A DNA stretch of 64,000 bases from Myroides sp. JBRI-B21084. Its GTDB lineage: Bacteria; Bacteroidota; Bacteroidia; Flavobacteriales; Flavobacteriaceae. Of the stretch, positions 42,765 to 51,584 are shown piece after piece. Every line of letters begins with the position of its first letter. Position 1 is the stretch's first letter. The notes beneath the pieces are model-generated. The model did not search any database. It worked only from the letters and a program-made list of their open reading frames with translations, and was not told the DNA's origin. The DNA is taken from contig NZ_CP120653.1 in NCBI RefSeq assembly GCF_030545015.1, positions 682,001 through 746,000 of the forward strand, given 5' to 3'. A program made the position numbers and the translations under genes.

Positions 42765-44227
42765 TATATCTTTTTACGCATTCGCGCCACCGGAATATCT
42801 AACTGTTCGCGGTATTTTGCAACGGTTCTTCGTGCAATAGGGTAGCCTTTTTCTTTTAACATTTCGGCTAGTTTATCATCGGGTAAAGGTTTTTGCTTGT
42901 CTTCATCTTCTATAATGTTTTGCAAAATCTTTTTAATTTCTATGGTTGAAACTTCTTCACCCTGATCGTTTACCATTGCTTCAGAGAAAAATTCTTTAAT
43001 TAATTTAGTGCCATAGGGCGTATCTACGTATTTACTGTTTGCAACTCGTGAAATAGTTGAAATATCTAAACCAATTTTATCGGCAATATCTTTTAAAATC
43101 ATAGGTCTGATTTTGGTTTCATCGCCATCTAAAAAGTATTCTTTTTGATAATCAATTATAGCGCTCATTGTAACAAAAAGTGTTTCTTGACGCTGTTTTA
43201 TGGCATCGATAAACCACTTAGCACCGTCTAATTTTTGTTTAATGAATTGTACTGCATCTTTTTGTGCTGCCGATTTTTGATTGGTTTCTTTATACGTTTG
43301 CAACATTTCTTGATAATCTTTAGAAACATGCAATTCGGGTACGTTGCGGCTGTTTAAGAATAATTCAATTTCGCCATCGTCAACCTTTACTGTAAAATCA
43401 GGAATGATATGTTCAACAGCACGTGCGTTACCAGAAAAACTACCCCCTGGTTTAGGATTTAATTTTTCAATTTCATCAATAGCTTTTCTAAGTTGCGTTT
43501 GGGTTACATTGTATTTTTGTAACAACTTATCGTAGTGTTTTTTTGTAAACGCATCAAATTGGTTTTCAATAATATCCTTTGCTAAATCAACTGATTCATT
43601 AGGAGTTTTACTTTGTAATTGCAGTAATAAGCACTCTTGTAAATCACGTGCACCAACGCCACTTGGTTCTAATTCGTGAATAATGCTTTCTAAAATATGC
43701 TGTACTTGTTCTTCACTGGTGTAAACACCTTGGGTAAACGCCATATCGTCTACAATATCTTGAATATCTCTGCGTATGTAGCCCATATCGTCCATGCTAC
43801 CAATTAAAAATTCGGCAATTACACGCTGTTCATCATTTAAAATAAAGGTGTTTAGTTGTTCAATTAAACTTTGATGGAAACTAATTTGTGCTTCAATTGG
43901 CATAAATGTATCGTCATCATCATCACTGTAATTATTGCTTTTTAATTTATAATCGGGTACTTCATCGTCGCTTAAATAATCGTCGATGTTAATATCTTCG
44001 GTATCGATATGTTCGTTGTCGTAATCATCGTAATCATCAGAATTGTCTTGAAATTCATCGTTTTCAATGGTGTCTTCTTTCCCAGATTCTAGGGCAGGGT
44101 TTTCTACCAATTCTTCTTTTAAACGTTGTTCAAAGGCAAGCGTAGGCAATTGTATCAGTTTCATTAACTGAATTTGCTGCGGCGATAGTTTTTGCGATAA
44201 TTTTAACTGTAAGTTTTGTTTTAACAT
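42764..44227 (-). CDS. rpoN: RNA polymerase sigma-54 factor
   Basis: 487 residues. Region I is Gln/Leu-rich (LQLKLSQKLSPQQIQLMKLI, residues ~3-22, activator contact) and is followed by an acidic region II (~55-105). The core-binding domain comes next, then the DNA-binding part with ISRVANSKYVDTPYGT, and the C-terminal RpoN box ARRTVAKYRE for the -24 element. It directs transcription that needs AAA+ activators; none is in this window. It sits between asnS and the PAP2-like gene, and a long inverted repeat lies upstream. Confidence 0.95.
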   Translation of the reverse strand: MLKQNLQLKLSQKLSPQQIQLMKLIQLPTLAFEQRLKEELVENPALESGKEDTIENDEFQDNSDDYDDYDNEHIDTEDINIDDYLSDDEVPDYKLKSNNYSDDDDDTFMPIEAQISFHQSLIEQLNTFILNDEQRVIAEFLIGSMDDMGYIRRDIQDIVDDMAFTQGVYTSEEQVQHILESIIHELEPSGVGARDLQECLLLQLQSKTPNESVDLAKDIIENQFDAFTKKHYDKLLQKYNVTQTQLRKAIDEIEKLNPKPGGSFSGNARAVEHIIPDFTVKVDDGEIELFLNSRNVPELHVSKDYQEMLQTYKETNQKSAAQKDAVQFIKQKLDGAKWFIDAIKQRQETLFVTMSAIIDYQKEYFLDGDETKIRPMILKDIADKIGLDISTISRVANSKYVDTPYGTKLIKEFFSEAMVNDQGEEVSTIEIKKILQNIIEDEDKQKPLPDDKLAEMLKEKGYPIARRTVAKYREQLDIPVARMRKKI

Positions 44228-44261
44228 TTTAAAATGCCTGTTATAACTTTATTAATAAAAA

Positions 44262-44320
44262 AAGTTTGACACAAACTAATTTATTCAAAAATAACAAATA
44301 ATTAGTGTTGTGTCAAACTT
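44262..44320. terminator. long AT-rich inverted repeat between asnS and rpoN
   Basis: AAGTTTGACACAAACTAATT (44262-44281) pairs with the inverse at 44300-44320, perfect except for one extra base and one mismatch, around an 18-nt loop. It lies 29 bp after the asnS stop and 35 bp before the rpoN start. It is probably the asnS terminator; a regulatory role in rpoN expression is possible. Confidence 0.5.
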
Positions 44321-44348
44321 AATATGCTTTAAAACGTATAAAGATTTA

Positions 44349-45785
44349 TTAAAACTCTGCGTTTTGTGGTGTTCTAGGAAATGGAATTACATCGCGTATG
44401 TTAGTCATTCCGGTTACAAACAATACCAAACGTTCAAAACCTAGACCAAAGCCGCTGTGTACTGCCGAACCAAATTTACGAGTGTCTAAATACCACCATA
44501 ATTCTTCTTCAGGAATATTAAGTGCGTTCATTTTTTCAACCAACACATCATAACGTTCTTCACGTTGTGATCCACCTACAATTTCGCCAATACCAGGGAA
44601 TAAAATATCCATAGCGCGTACGGTTTTACCGTCTTCGTTTAAACGCATGTAAAATGCTTTGATTTTTGCAGGATAATCAAACAAAATTACCGGACATTTA
44701 AAGTGTTTTTCTACTAAGAAACGTTCGTGTTCACTTTGTAAATCGGCACCCCATTCGTCAATAATATATTGAAATTTTTTGTTTTTGTTTGGTTTTGATG
44801 CTTTTAAAATATCAATAGCTTCGGTATAAGAAACACGTTTAAAGTTGTTTTCTAAAACAAAGTTTAATTTTTCAATTAAACTCATTTCAGAGCGTTCGGC
44901 TTGCGGTTTTGCTTTTTCTTCGTCAATTAAACGCGTTTCTAACAATTTTAAATCGTCTTCGCATTTTTCCAACGTGTATTTAATAACGAATTTGATGAAA
45001 TCTTCGGCCAAATCCATGTTATCGTCTAAATTATTAAAAGCAACTTCAGGTTCAATCATCCAAAACTCTGCTAAATGGCGTGAAGTGTTTGAATTTTCAG
45101 CACGAAATGTTGGTCCAAATGTATATACTTGCCCCAAAGCCATTGCGTAAGTTTCGGCTTCTAACTGACCGGAAACGGTTAAATTGGTATGTTTACCAAA
45201 AAAGTCTTCTTTGTAATTAATGCTTCCGTCTTCATTTTTTGGAGCCGATCCATCTAACGGGAACGATGTTACCTGAAACATTTCACCAGCACCTTCGGCA
45301 TCAGAACCTGTGATAATTGGCGTGTTTACATAGAAAAATCCGTTGTCTTGAAAATATTTATGTACTGCGAACGAAAGTGTACTGCGCACGCGCATAATTG
45401 CACCAAACATATTGGTACGTATGCGTAAATGTGCGTTTTCGCGTAAAAATTCTAAAGAGTGTTTTTTAGGTTGTATAGGGTATTTTTCAGCATCGCTATC
45501 GCCTAAAATTTCTAACGAATTGGCTTGTATTTCGTACTTTTGCCCTTTACCTTGGCTTTCAACCAACGTACCTTTTACGCAAATTGCTGCGCCTGTTGTT
45601 ACACGTTTAATGGTTTCTTCAGGAAATGCGTCTAATTCTAAAACACATTGTATGTTGTGTATGGTTGATCCGTCGTTTAAAGCAATGAATTGGTTGTTTC
45701 TAAAACTGCGAACCCAACCTTTTGCTACTACTTCTTGTAAAAGACTTGATCCTGCTAAAAGATCTTTAATCTTAGTATGTTTCAT
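44349..45785 (-). CDS. asnS: asparagine-tRNA ligase
   Basis: 478 residues. An N-terminal OB-fold anticodon domain (~15-105, [19 protein letters not shown]) is followed by the class II catalytic core: motif 2 [21 protein letters not shown] and motif 3 [20 protein letters not shown]. The TTITGS-type [17 protein letters not shown] segment is also present. The end ([10 protein letters not shown]) matches AsnRS rather than AspRS, and the length is usual. It charges tRNA-Asn directly, so the organism does not depend on the GatCAB route for asparagine. Confidence 0.95.
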   Translation of the reverse strand: MKHTKIKDLLAGSSLLQEVVAKGWVRSFRNNQFIALNDGSTIHNIQCVLELDAFPEETIKRVTTGAAICVKGTLVESQGKGQKYEIQANSLEILGDSDAEKYPIQPKKHSLEFLRENAHLRIRTNMFGAIMRVRSTLSFAVHKYFQDNGFFYVNTPIITGSDAEGAGEMFQVTSFPLDGSAPKNEDGSINYKEDFFGKHTNLTVSGQLEAETYAMALGQVYTFGPTFRAENSNTSRHLAEFWMIEPEVAFNNLDDNMDLAEDFIKFVIKYTLEKCEDDLKLLETRLIDEEKAKPQAERSEMSLIEKLNFVLENNFKRVSYTEAIDILKASKPNKNKKFQYIIDEWGADLQSEHERFLVEKHFKCPVILFDYPAKIKAFYMRLNEDGKTVRAMDILFPGIGEIVGGSQREERYDVLVEKMNALNIPEEELWWYLDTRKFGSAVHSGFGLGFERLVLFVTGMTNIRDVIPFPRTPQNAEF

Positions 45786-45892
45786 TATTTATATTGCTAT
45801 AATTTGGTATGCATTGTTACAGTTTGCAAAAATACAATTTTTTTTGATTGTTTAACGGTATAAATTTAATACAGCTGCACACTTAGATTTTA

Positions 45893-45900
45893 TATCTTTG
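45893..45900 (+). promoter_or_regulatory. predicted -7 box of the SMR-DinB pair
   Basis: TATCTTTG, fitting TAnnTTTG, lies 19 bp upstream of the ATG at 45920. Confidence 0.45.
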
Positions 45901-45919
45901 AAACAAATGATTTTACTAA

Positions 45920-46249
45920 ATGAATTGGATTTTACTAATTATTGGTGGTTTGTTTGAAGTAGCTTTTACTTATTGTATAGGCAGGGCAAACACAGCAACT
46001 GGAATAGAAAAATATGGGTGGTATGTTGGTTTTTTAATAAGTGTTACCATAAGTATGGCGTTACTAATAAGAGCTGGTAAAACCTTGCCTTTGGGTACTG
46101 CTTATGCCGTTTGGAGTGGTATAGGTGCTGTAGGTTCGGTAGCAATGGGTATTTTATTTTTTAAAGAACCAGCCGATTTTTGGCGCATGTTTTTTATTTT
46201 TACTTTAATTGGATCTATTGTTGGATTAAAAGTGGTTTCAACACATTAA
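45920..46249 (+). CDS. small multidrug resistance (SMR) family transporter
   Basis: 109 residues with four hydrophobic helices. Helix 1 carries the essential membrane glutamate at residue 13 (LLIIGGLFEVAF) and helix 3 has LPLGTAYAVWSGIGAVGS, the SMR signature. It exports cationic drugs or guanidinium as a dimer using protons. It is encoded alone rather than as a tandem pair, so it should be a homodimer. The substrate is uncertain (QacE-like or Gdx-like). A DinB-like gene follows 11 bp later. Confidence 0.88.
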   Translation: MNWILLIIGGLFEVAFTYCIGRANTATGIEKYGWYVGFLISVTISMALLIRAGKTLPLGTAYAVWSGIGAVGSVAMGILFFKEPADFWRMFFIFTLIGSIVGLKVVSTH

Positions 46250-46260
46250 AAAATATAAAA

Positions 46261-46755
46261 ATGAGCATTAAACAATCAATTTTAATAGAATTAGAGCGCG
46301 AAAACGCAAATACAAAACGCATTATTAGCAAGTTAACTAATGAAAGTTTTAGTTATAAACCACATGAAAAATCAATGAGTGTGGCTGAATTAACAAACCA
46401 TATTGTTGAATTGCACAATTGGGTTGATTTTGTTTTAACCAAAGATGTTTTTGATTTTAATACCGATTATACAAAACCAAGCGCAACAACTGTTGAAGAA
46501 TTGTTGCAAACGTTAGAAAACAATCTTCAAAAAAATAAGGCAATTATTGAACAAATGAACGAAGAAATTGTTTTTGGAAATTGGACTTTAAAATCGGGTG
46601 AGCACGTAATTGTTTCGTTGCCAAAAATTGGTGCATTGCGTTTTATAGTGAACAATCATTTAGTGCACCACCGCGGTCAACTTACGGTTTATATGCGTTT
46701 GTTAGATATTCCGGTACCGGGTATTTACGGGCCATCGGCCGATGATAAAGCTTAA
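46261..46755 (+). CDS. DinB-family protein
   Basis: 164 residues from the ATG at 46261, because an earlier in-frame start overlaps the SMR gene. It is a four-helix bundle with three putative metal-binding histidines (HIVELHNWVD in helix 2, HLVHHRGQLTVYMR in helix 4). DinB relatives are often damage-inducible or act as thiol-dependent metalloenzymes; the role here is unknown. Confidence 0.85.
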   Translation: MSIKQSILIELERENANTKRIISKLTNESFSYKPHEKSMSVAELTNHIVELHNWVDFVLTKDVFDFNTDYTKPSATTVEELLQTLENNLQKNKAIIEQMNEEIVFGNWTLKSGEHVIVSLPKIGALRFIVNNHLVHHRGQLTVYMRLLDIPVPGIYGPSADDKA

Positions 46756-46768
46756 TTTTAATTAGATG

Positions 46769-47308
46769 TTATATTTGCCAACCAGCATCAATAAATTGTA
46801 AAAAGTCGGTTGAATTTAAATCGCTTAAAGTGTGGTTCCAATCGCCAGTAATTATTTTGTTTTTGTTGTGCAATTTTTCATAGGTGTAATTATAATCTAA
46901 AATTTCATCGTTTTTACCTAATAAAACCAATCCGTTTGATAAATTTTCAGACGGATTTTTTAATTGATTTGCTAACATTAGTGGGAAAAAATGATTGTCA
47001 ACTCTGCGTTGTTCAACATTTAGTAAAGGATTAATCAATACAAAATTTATTTTTTTATTGGGAAATTGTTCTAGTAGCTGATACGTAAAATTACCCCCAG
47101 TTGAAGAACCAATTAGTAAAACAGGTTCGTTCCAATTTATTTGTTGGTTTAATTGATTAATGAGTTGGTTTAAAACATCGGGTTGTTTTTCGTTCCATTC
47201 TAAAGCAATAGCATGTGCTTTTTTGGCAAGTGCATGTGCAGCTATTTTTTTAAATTTTGTGCTGTTAGCACCGGTTGTGCCAAAGCCATGTATATAAACG
47301 TATTGCAT
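46769..47308 (-). CDS. YqiA/UPF0227-type alpha/beta hydrolase
   Basis: 179 residues. It has a compact esterase fold: YIHGFGTTGANS near the N-terminus, nucleophile Ser in LLIGSSTGGNFTY, acid in LLGKNDEILDY and the catalytic His in GDWNHTLSD. The length and the HGFG motif fit the YqiA group. It starts at the last base of the metallo-beta-lactamase gene, so it is probably translated from the same mRNA. Confidence 0.8.
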   Translation of the reverse strand: MQYVYIHGFGTTGANSTKFKKIAAHALAKKAHAIALEWNEKQPDVLNQLINQLNQQINWNEPVLLIGSSTGGNFTYQLLEQFPNKKINFVLINPLLNVEQRRVDNHFFPLMLANQLKNPSENLSNGLVLLGKNDEILDYNYTYEKLHNKNKIITGDWNHTLSDLNSTDFLQFIDAGWQI

Positions 47309-48060
47309 TATTTAGTTTTAAATAGTTTAATGGTATAATCTATTAATTTTGTTGAACCTACTTTTCCGTGACCTGGAATTACAATTTTAGCATTTTTAAA
47401 CTGTTTTTTTACCTTGGTTGCAGTTTCAGACCATTTAATCTCATTTGCGTCTGCTAAGTTTCCTTTACCAGCATTTAACTCTTTAATTAAACAACCGCCA
47501 AATAAAACTTTTTTAGCTGGATAATATGCAACAATATTATCTTTTGTGTGGCCTTCTCCTAAGAAATAAAGTTTAACAAAATCGTTCCCAAATGATATTT
47601 TTTCTTCTATTTCGAACGATTTGATAGGAATGGTTGCCTTTTGTTCTTTGGCTAATGCAATGGTTTTAATGTGTGCAATTGAAGCTATTTTATGGTTGTG
47701 AAAAGTGTTTAATCCACCTAAGCAATCAACATGAAAATGAGTAGGTACAACTGCTTTAATTTTGCTTTTTAACTTAGTGTTAATGTATTGAATTAATTCT
47801 TCTGAAGTTTGATTATTGATAGGAGTATCAAAAACAATGGCCTCATTTTTATTGCAAACAATCATTCCGTTACAAGGTACATTACCAAAATTTGTAGTTT
47901 GTAAAAACGATGTATGTACATATACATTAGGTGCAACTTCTGTGATAATAAGGCTATTTGTTTTATACAAAACTTTATTTGTAAATGTTAACTTATTTGA
48001 TGAGCACCCAACAATAAGAATAAAAGTAATAAACAGAAAAAGTGTTTTTAATAAGTTCAT
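47308..48060 (-). CDS. subclass B1 metallo-beta-lactamase, lipoprotein-type
   Basis: 250 residues. The zinc ligands of subclass B1 are all present: His108, His110 and Asp112 in THFHVDCLGG, His171 in GEGHTKDN, Cys190 in GGCLIK and His231 in PGHG. These hydrolyse beta-lactams including carbapenems in characterised relatives. A lipobox (FILIVGC, Cys19) suggests anchoring in the membrane, as in NDM enzymes, rather than free periplasmic export. The nearest known group is probably the chromosomal enzymes of Myroides and Flavobacteriaceae. No mobile element lies next to it; whether it confers resistance depends on expression. Confidence 0.88.
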   Translation of the reverse strand: MNLLKTLFLFITFILIVGCSSNKLTFTNKVLYKTNSLIITEVAPNVYVHTSFLQTTNFGNVPCNGMIVCNKNEAIVFDTPINNQTSEELIQYINTKLKSKIKAVVPTHFHVDCLGGLNTFHNHKIASIAHIKTIALAKEQKATIPIKSFEIEEKISFGNDFVKLYFLGEGHTKDNIVAYYPAKKVLFGGCLIKELNAGKGNLADANEIKWSETATKVKKQFKNAKIVIPGHGKVGSTKLIDYTIKLFKTK

Positions 48061-48145
48061 TTTAGTGTATTGAAGTTAATTAACCAGTAAAACAATTATA
48101 TAATGTCATTTTTTTAAAAATCGTTTTAAACAATAATAACAAAAT

Positions 48146-48712
48146 TTAATAATATAAATGAAAACCTAAATTAATACATAAGCTGTAATGTTTCTCAAAA
48201 AGATTTTCAACAAGTTCGGTTACGTTGCTAAAATGTACGTGTTGCGCAATAAAATAATAATCTAACATTTGGCTGCTCATCTGGTGTGTATTTGTATAAC
48301 CCGATATTGCTTTAGCGCCCGTAACATCTAAAAAATATTGAGCCGTTTCACTTGTAAGGTTTAAACTTTTTGAATTAGCAAAATGTAGAATTTTTCCTGA
48401 TAATTTACCTTCAAACAATTCCGCAATTTCTTCTAACGTATATAAATAGCCATTAATTAAAATTTCATTTTCACTGCCTTCACATATAAAATACAACAAA
48501 TCATAGTCTTTAAAGTTTCTATCTTCATAAAGCAAAGTATTTAAGCTGTTTTCAAAACCTTCTATATCATCAATAGCTTTGTACACGTTAACAATAGCGT
48601 GGTTTTTTACCAATTGTTCTAAAATAGGAAAAATGCTGCTTTGGTGAAAATCGTTCACAACTGGAACACTTTCTAAACAAAAAATTTTTGTTTGATTGTT
48701 TGATAAATACAT
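48146..48712 (-). CDS. caspase-fold-like protein of unknown function (DUF6642-like)
   Basis: 188 residues with no signal peptide. The layout resembles a caspase/CHAT-type fold: YDLLYFICEGSENEI is where active proteases have F-x-HG and KILHFANSKSLNL is where they have the catalytic Cys. Here His and Cys are replaced (Glu-Gly and Asn-Ser), so a protease function is unlikely. GAKAISGYTN and a conserved CINLGFHLYY end match the DUF6642 pattern as I recall it. It is a separate unit upstream of the lactamase operon and downstream of frr. Confidence 0.5.
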   Translation of the reverse strand: MYLSNNQTKIFCLESVPVVNDFHQSSIFPILEQLVKNHAIVNVYKAIDDIEGFENSLNTLLYEDRNFKDYDLLYFICEGSENEILINGYLYTLEEIAELFEGKLSGKILHFANSKSLNLTSETAQYFLDVTGAKAISGYTNTHQMSSQMLDYYFIAQHVHFSNVTELVENLFEKHYSLCINLGFHLYY

Positions 48713-48756
48713 ATTTGGTTGTAAGTTATGCTAGAAAAAAAAGGTGTTTAAGAAAT

Positions 48757-48784
48757 AAAAGCCACTCTTTTTTGAGTGGCTTTT
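48757..48784 (-). terminator. intrinsic terminator of frr
   Basis: An 11-bp perfect stem AAAAGCCACTC / GAGTGGCTTTT with a 6-nt loop, three bases past the frr stop on the reverse strand, followed by T residues. Confidence 0.88.
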
Positions 48785-48786
48785 AA

Positions 48787-49350
48787 TTATACTTTCATTA
48801 TTTCAGCTTCTTTTTCAGCGTAAATGTCATCTATTTTTTTAATATAAGCATCGGTTAATTTTTGAATGCGATCTTCGGCATCTTTACAAATATCTTCAGA
48901 AGTACCTTCTTTTTCTTGTTTTTTGATATCGGTATTTGCGTCTTTTCGTGCATTACGAATTGAAATTTTAGCATCTTCTGCTTCGGTTTTAGCTTGTTTT
49001 GCTAAATCTTTACGACGTTCTTCCGTTAAAGCAGGAATGTTAATAATAATCATATCGCCGTTATTCATAGGGTTCAATCCTAAATTAGCAATCATAATTG
49101 CTTTTTCAATAGGTTGCAACATGTTTTTTTCCCACGGGGTAACAGTTAAAGTACGTGGGTCGGGTACATTAATATTTGCAACTTGTGATAAAGCCGTTGC
49201 CGATCCATAATAATCAACAAACACAGCACCTAACATTTGTGGGTTTGCTTTACCTGCGCGAATGTTTAACAAAGCTTTATTTAAGTGGTCTATAGAACCG
49301 TTCATTGATTCTTTTGCTTCGTCTATTATAAAATTAATTTCTTCTGTCAT
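48787..49350 (-). CDS. frr: ribosome recycling factor
   Basis: 187 residues from the ATG at 49350 (MTEEINFIIDEAKESMNGS); a longer frame from 49386 would run into pyrH. The conserved segment LLNIRAGKANPQML and PDPRTLTVTPWEKNML define domain 2, and the C-terminal coiled-coil domain includes RRKDLAKQAKTEAEDAKIS and RNARKDANTDIKKQEK. It separates ribosomal subunits after termination together with EF-G. It is paired with pyrH, as in most bacteria. Confidence 0.95.
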   Translation of the reverse strand: MTEEINFIIDEAKESMNGSIDHLNKALLNIRAGKANPQMLGAVFVDYYGSATALSQVANINVPDPRTLTVTPWEKNMLQPIEKAIMIANLGLNPMNNGDMIIINIPALTEERRKDLAKQAKTEAEDAKISIRNARKDANTDIKKQEKEGTSEDICKDAEDRIQKLTDAYIKKIDDIYAEKEAEIMKV

Positions 49351-49366
49351 AATTAATGATCTTTTA

Positions 49367-50071
49367 TTAGTAAACGGTTGTACCAATGTTATCGCCTTGG
49401 CACACTTTTAATAAATTACTTTCTTTGTTCATATCAAAAACAACAATTGGTAAGTTGTTTTCTTGGCTAAGCGTAAATGCTGTTGTGTCCATAACATTTA
49501 AACCTTTTTCTAGTACATCGGCAAACGAAATGTTTTCGTACTTAGTTGCATTTGGGTCTTTTTCAGGATCGGCAGTGTACACACCATCAACACGTGTTCC
49601 TTTTAAAATTACATCGGCACCTACTTCAATACCTCTTAAAACGGCAGCGGTATCGGTTGTAAAATAGGGGTTACCAGTACCGGCACCAAAAATTACAATA
49701 CGTCCTTTTTCTAAATGGCGTACAGCTCTTCTTTTAATGTAAGGCTCTGCAATTGCTTCAATTTTTAAAGCAGTTTGTAAACGCGTAAGCATTCCTGCGT
49801 CTTCTAAAGCGCCTTGTAAAGCCATTCCGTTAATTACAGTTGCTAACATTCCCATGTAATCGCCTTGTACACGATCCATACCTTTGCTTGCGCCCGCTAC
49901 GCCTCTAAAAATGTTTCCTCCACCAATAACAATGGCTACTTCAACACCTAAATTTACTATTTTTTTAATCTCTTGTGCGTATTCGGCTAAACGGTTTGGG
50001 TCAATGCCGTATTGGTTATCGCCCATTAAAGCTTCGCCGCTTAATTTTAGAAGTATTCTTTTGTATTTCAT
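49367..50071 (-). CDS. pyrH: UMP kinase
   Basis: 234 residues. It is an amino-acid kinase fold: [16 protein letters not shown] at the N-terminus, [10 protein letters not shown] in the nucleotide/phosphate site, and [20 protein letters not shown] with [15 protein letters not shown] near the middle. It phosphorylates UMP to UDP. It precedes frr by 16 bp in the same operon. Confidence 0.95.
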   Translation of the reverse strand: MKYKRILLKLSGEALMGDNQYGIDPNRLAEYAQEIKKIVNLGVEVAIVIGGGNIFRGVAGASKGMDRVQGDYMGMLATVINGMALQGALEDAGMLTRLQTALKIEAIAEPYIKRRAVRHLEKGRIVIFGAGTGNPYFTTDTAAVLRGIEVGADVILKGTRVDGVYTADPEKDPNATKYENISFADVLEKGLNVMDTTAFTLSQENNLPIVVFDMNKESNLLKVCQGDNIGTTVY

Positions 50072-50125
50072 ACTGAGGGAAAATTTATTTGCAAATATAT
50101 TATTTTTGCTATTGTTTAAAAAAGC

Positions 50126-50914
50126 TTAAGGCAATTTATCTTTTATTTTTTCAAAGTCGACCTTTGCTTGCTCGTACCCAATTTCAAAAATTTCATCCAT
50201 TCTTTTTTTTGATGTTTCAAAGGTACTGTAATTTACCAATGCATCGGGTTGAATGTGCCAATCGCATAATTCATTTTGGGGGTAGGTGTTTTGCATCATC
50301 ATTATTTCAAAAGCCCTCATGGCAACTGATTTTATCGAAGTAAATTTAGATGACTGTTGAGGCAAATATGGATTTACATTACAACCAATTAAAAAATCGC
50401 ATCGACCTTGAATAGTGTTTACAGGGTAATTGTTTAAAATGCCACCATCGCTGTAAATTTTATTGTTAATTACAACTGGTGAAAATACTCCTGGAAATGC
50501 ACTTGAAGCTAAAATAGCTGGAACAATTTTTGTGTTTTTATGAAAAATTTTTAGTTTGCCACGCTCCATTTCTGTTGCCGAAATGTATAATTCACAATCT
50601 AATTCTTTAATGGTTTTGTTGCCAAAAACTTTTTCAAGATAAATACCAAATTGATCTGCGTCTAAAAAGCCAGCTTTTTTAAACGATAAATGCGTCCAGC
50701 TTAATAAACTAACCGATTTAAAAAATTGTAAAATTTCTTTTGGTTTCATGCCGTTAGCATACAACCCACCTACTATTGATCCTGCACTCGTTCCTGAAAT
50801 TATTTCGGGAAAAATGTTTTGTTCGTTTAAAAAATGAAGCACACCTGCATGGGCAATTCCTTTATGGCCACCACCCGAAAGTGCTAAACCAAAAACAGTT
50901 GAATTGTTTTTCAT
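50126..50914 (-). CDS. patatin-like phospholipase
   Basis: 262 residues from the ATG at 50914. The oxyanion motif GLALSGGGHKGIAHAG, the nucleophile serine in SGTSAGSIVGG and the Asp of SDGGILNNYP form the Ser-Asp dyad of patatins. There is no signal peptide or barrel domain, so it is a cytoplasmic RssA/YlbK-type enzyme. It is divergent from the thioredoxin-like gene. Confidence 0.92.
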   Translation of the reverse strand: MKNNSTVFGLALSGGGHKGIAHAGVLHFLNEQNIFPEIISGTSAGSIVGGLYANGMKPKEILQFFKSVSLLSWTHLSFKKAGFLDADQFGIYLEKVFGNKTIKELDCELYISATEMERGKLKIFHKNTKIVPAILASSAFPGVFSPVVINNKIYSDGGILNNYPVNTIQGRCDFLIGCNVNPYLPQQSSKFTSIKSVAMRAFEIMMMQNTYPQNELCDWHIQPDALVNYSTFETSKKRMDEIFEIGYEQAKVDFEKIKDKLP

Positions 50915-50962
50915 TATTTTTTGTAACGTTAATTGGTTATTTTTGTATAAAAATACAAAATT

Positions 50963-51568
50963 ATGCAAACAATTTTTCAACAAGCTGTTGCAAATTCAAT
51001 AAACTATAACAATTATTTATTGTTGATTGATGAAAAAATTGCCGAAAGCGCATCAACAGGCCACGAGCAAAATCAAATGTTAACCGATTTTACAAAATTA
51101 AATCGTGCACGTATGAAGCGGTTAGATAAAACTCAAACAATTCTTCCTGAATTAGAAAACCTAACGAAGCAAATTACTAAAAAACAATATTGGATTGTAC
51201 TTACCGAAAGCTGGTGTGGCGATGCAGCACAAAGTGTACCTGTTTTGCAAAAAATAGCCGCTTTAAACCCTTTGATAGATTTACGTTTGGTTTTGCGTGA
51301 TGATAACGATGCTTTAATGCAAAAATATTTAACAAATGGCGGAAGATCAATTCCTAAATTAATTGCTGTTTCTGAAGATTTAGCAACTGAATTATTTACA
51401 TGGGGACCACGTGCAGTTGCCGCACAAAACGAAGTAAACCGTTTAAAAGAAACATTTGGGAGCTTTAATGAACAAGCCAAAGAAGGATTGCAAATTTGGT
51501 ACAACAACGATAAAGGTGTAGCTATGCAAATTGAAATGATAGAAATACTAAAAAACGCAGCCAATTAA
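50963..51568 (+). CDS. thioredoxin-fold family protein
   Basis: 201 residues. A thioredoxin fold begins near residue 75 (YWIVLTESWCGDAAQSVPVL), but the active site reads Cys-Gly-Asp-Ala, so only one cysteine of the CxxC pair is left. A cis-Pro motif follows in GGRSIPKLIAV. This matches a Bacteroidota 'thioredoxin family' type with a helical N-terminal extension. Redox activity would have to be monothiolic or absent. Confidence 0.78.
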   Translation: MQTIFQQAVANSINYNNYLLLIDEKIAESASTGHEQNQMLTDFTKLNRARMKRLDKTQTILPELENLTKQITKKQYWIVLTESWCGDAAQSVPVLQKIAALNPLIDLRLVLRDDNDALMQKYLTNGGRSIPKLIAVSEDLATELFTWGPRAVAAQNEVNRLKETFGSFNEQAKEGLQIWYNNDKGVAMQIEMIEILKNAAN

Positions 51569-51584
51569 GCTGCGTTTTTCTATT
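51551..51584. terminator. bidirectional intrinsic terminator
   Basis: AAAAACGCAGC / GCTGCGTTTTT, an 11-bp stem with a 7-nt loop that contains the thioredoxin-like gene's stop codon. It serves the two convergent genes. Confidence 0.85.
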
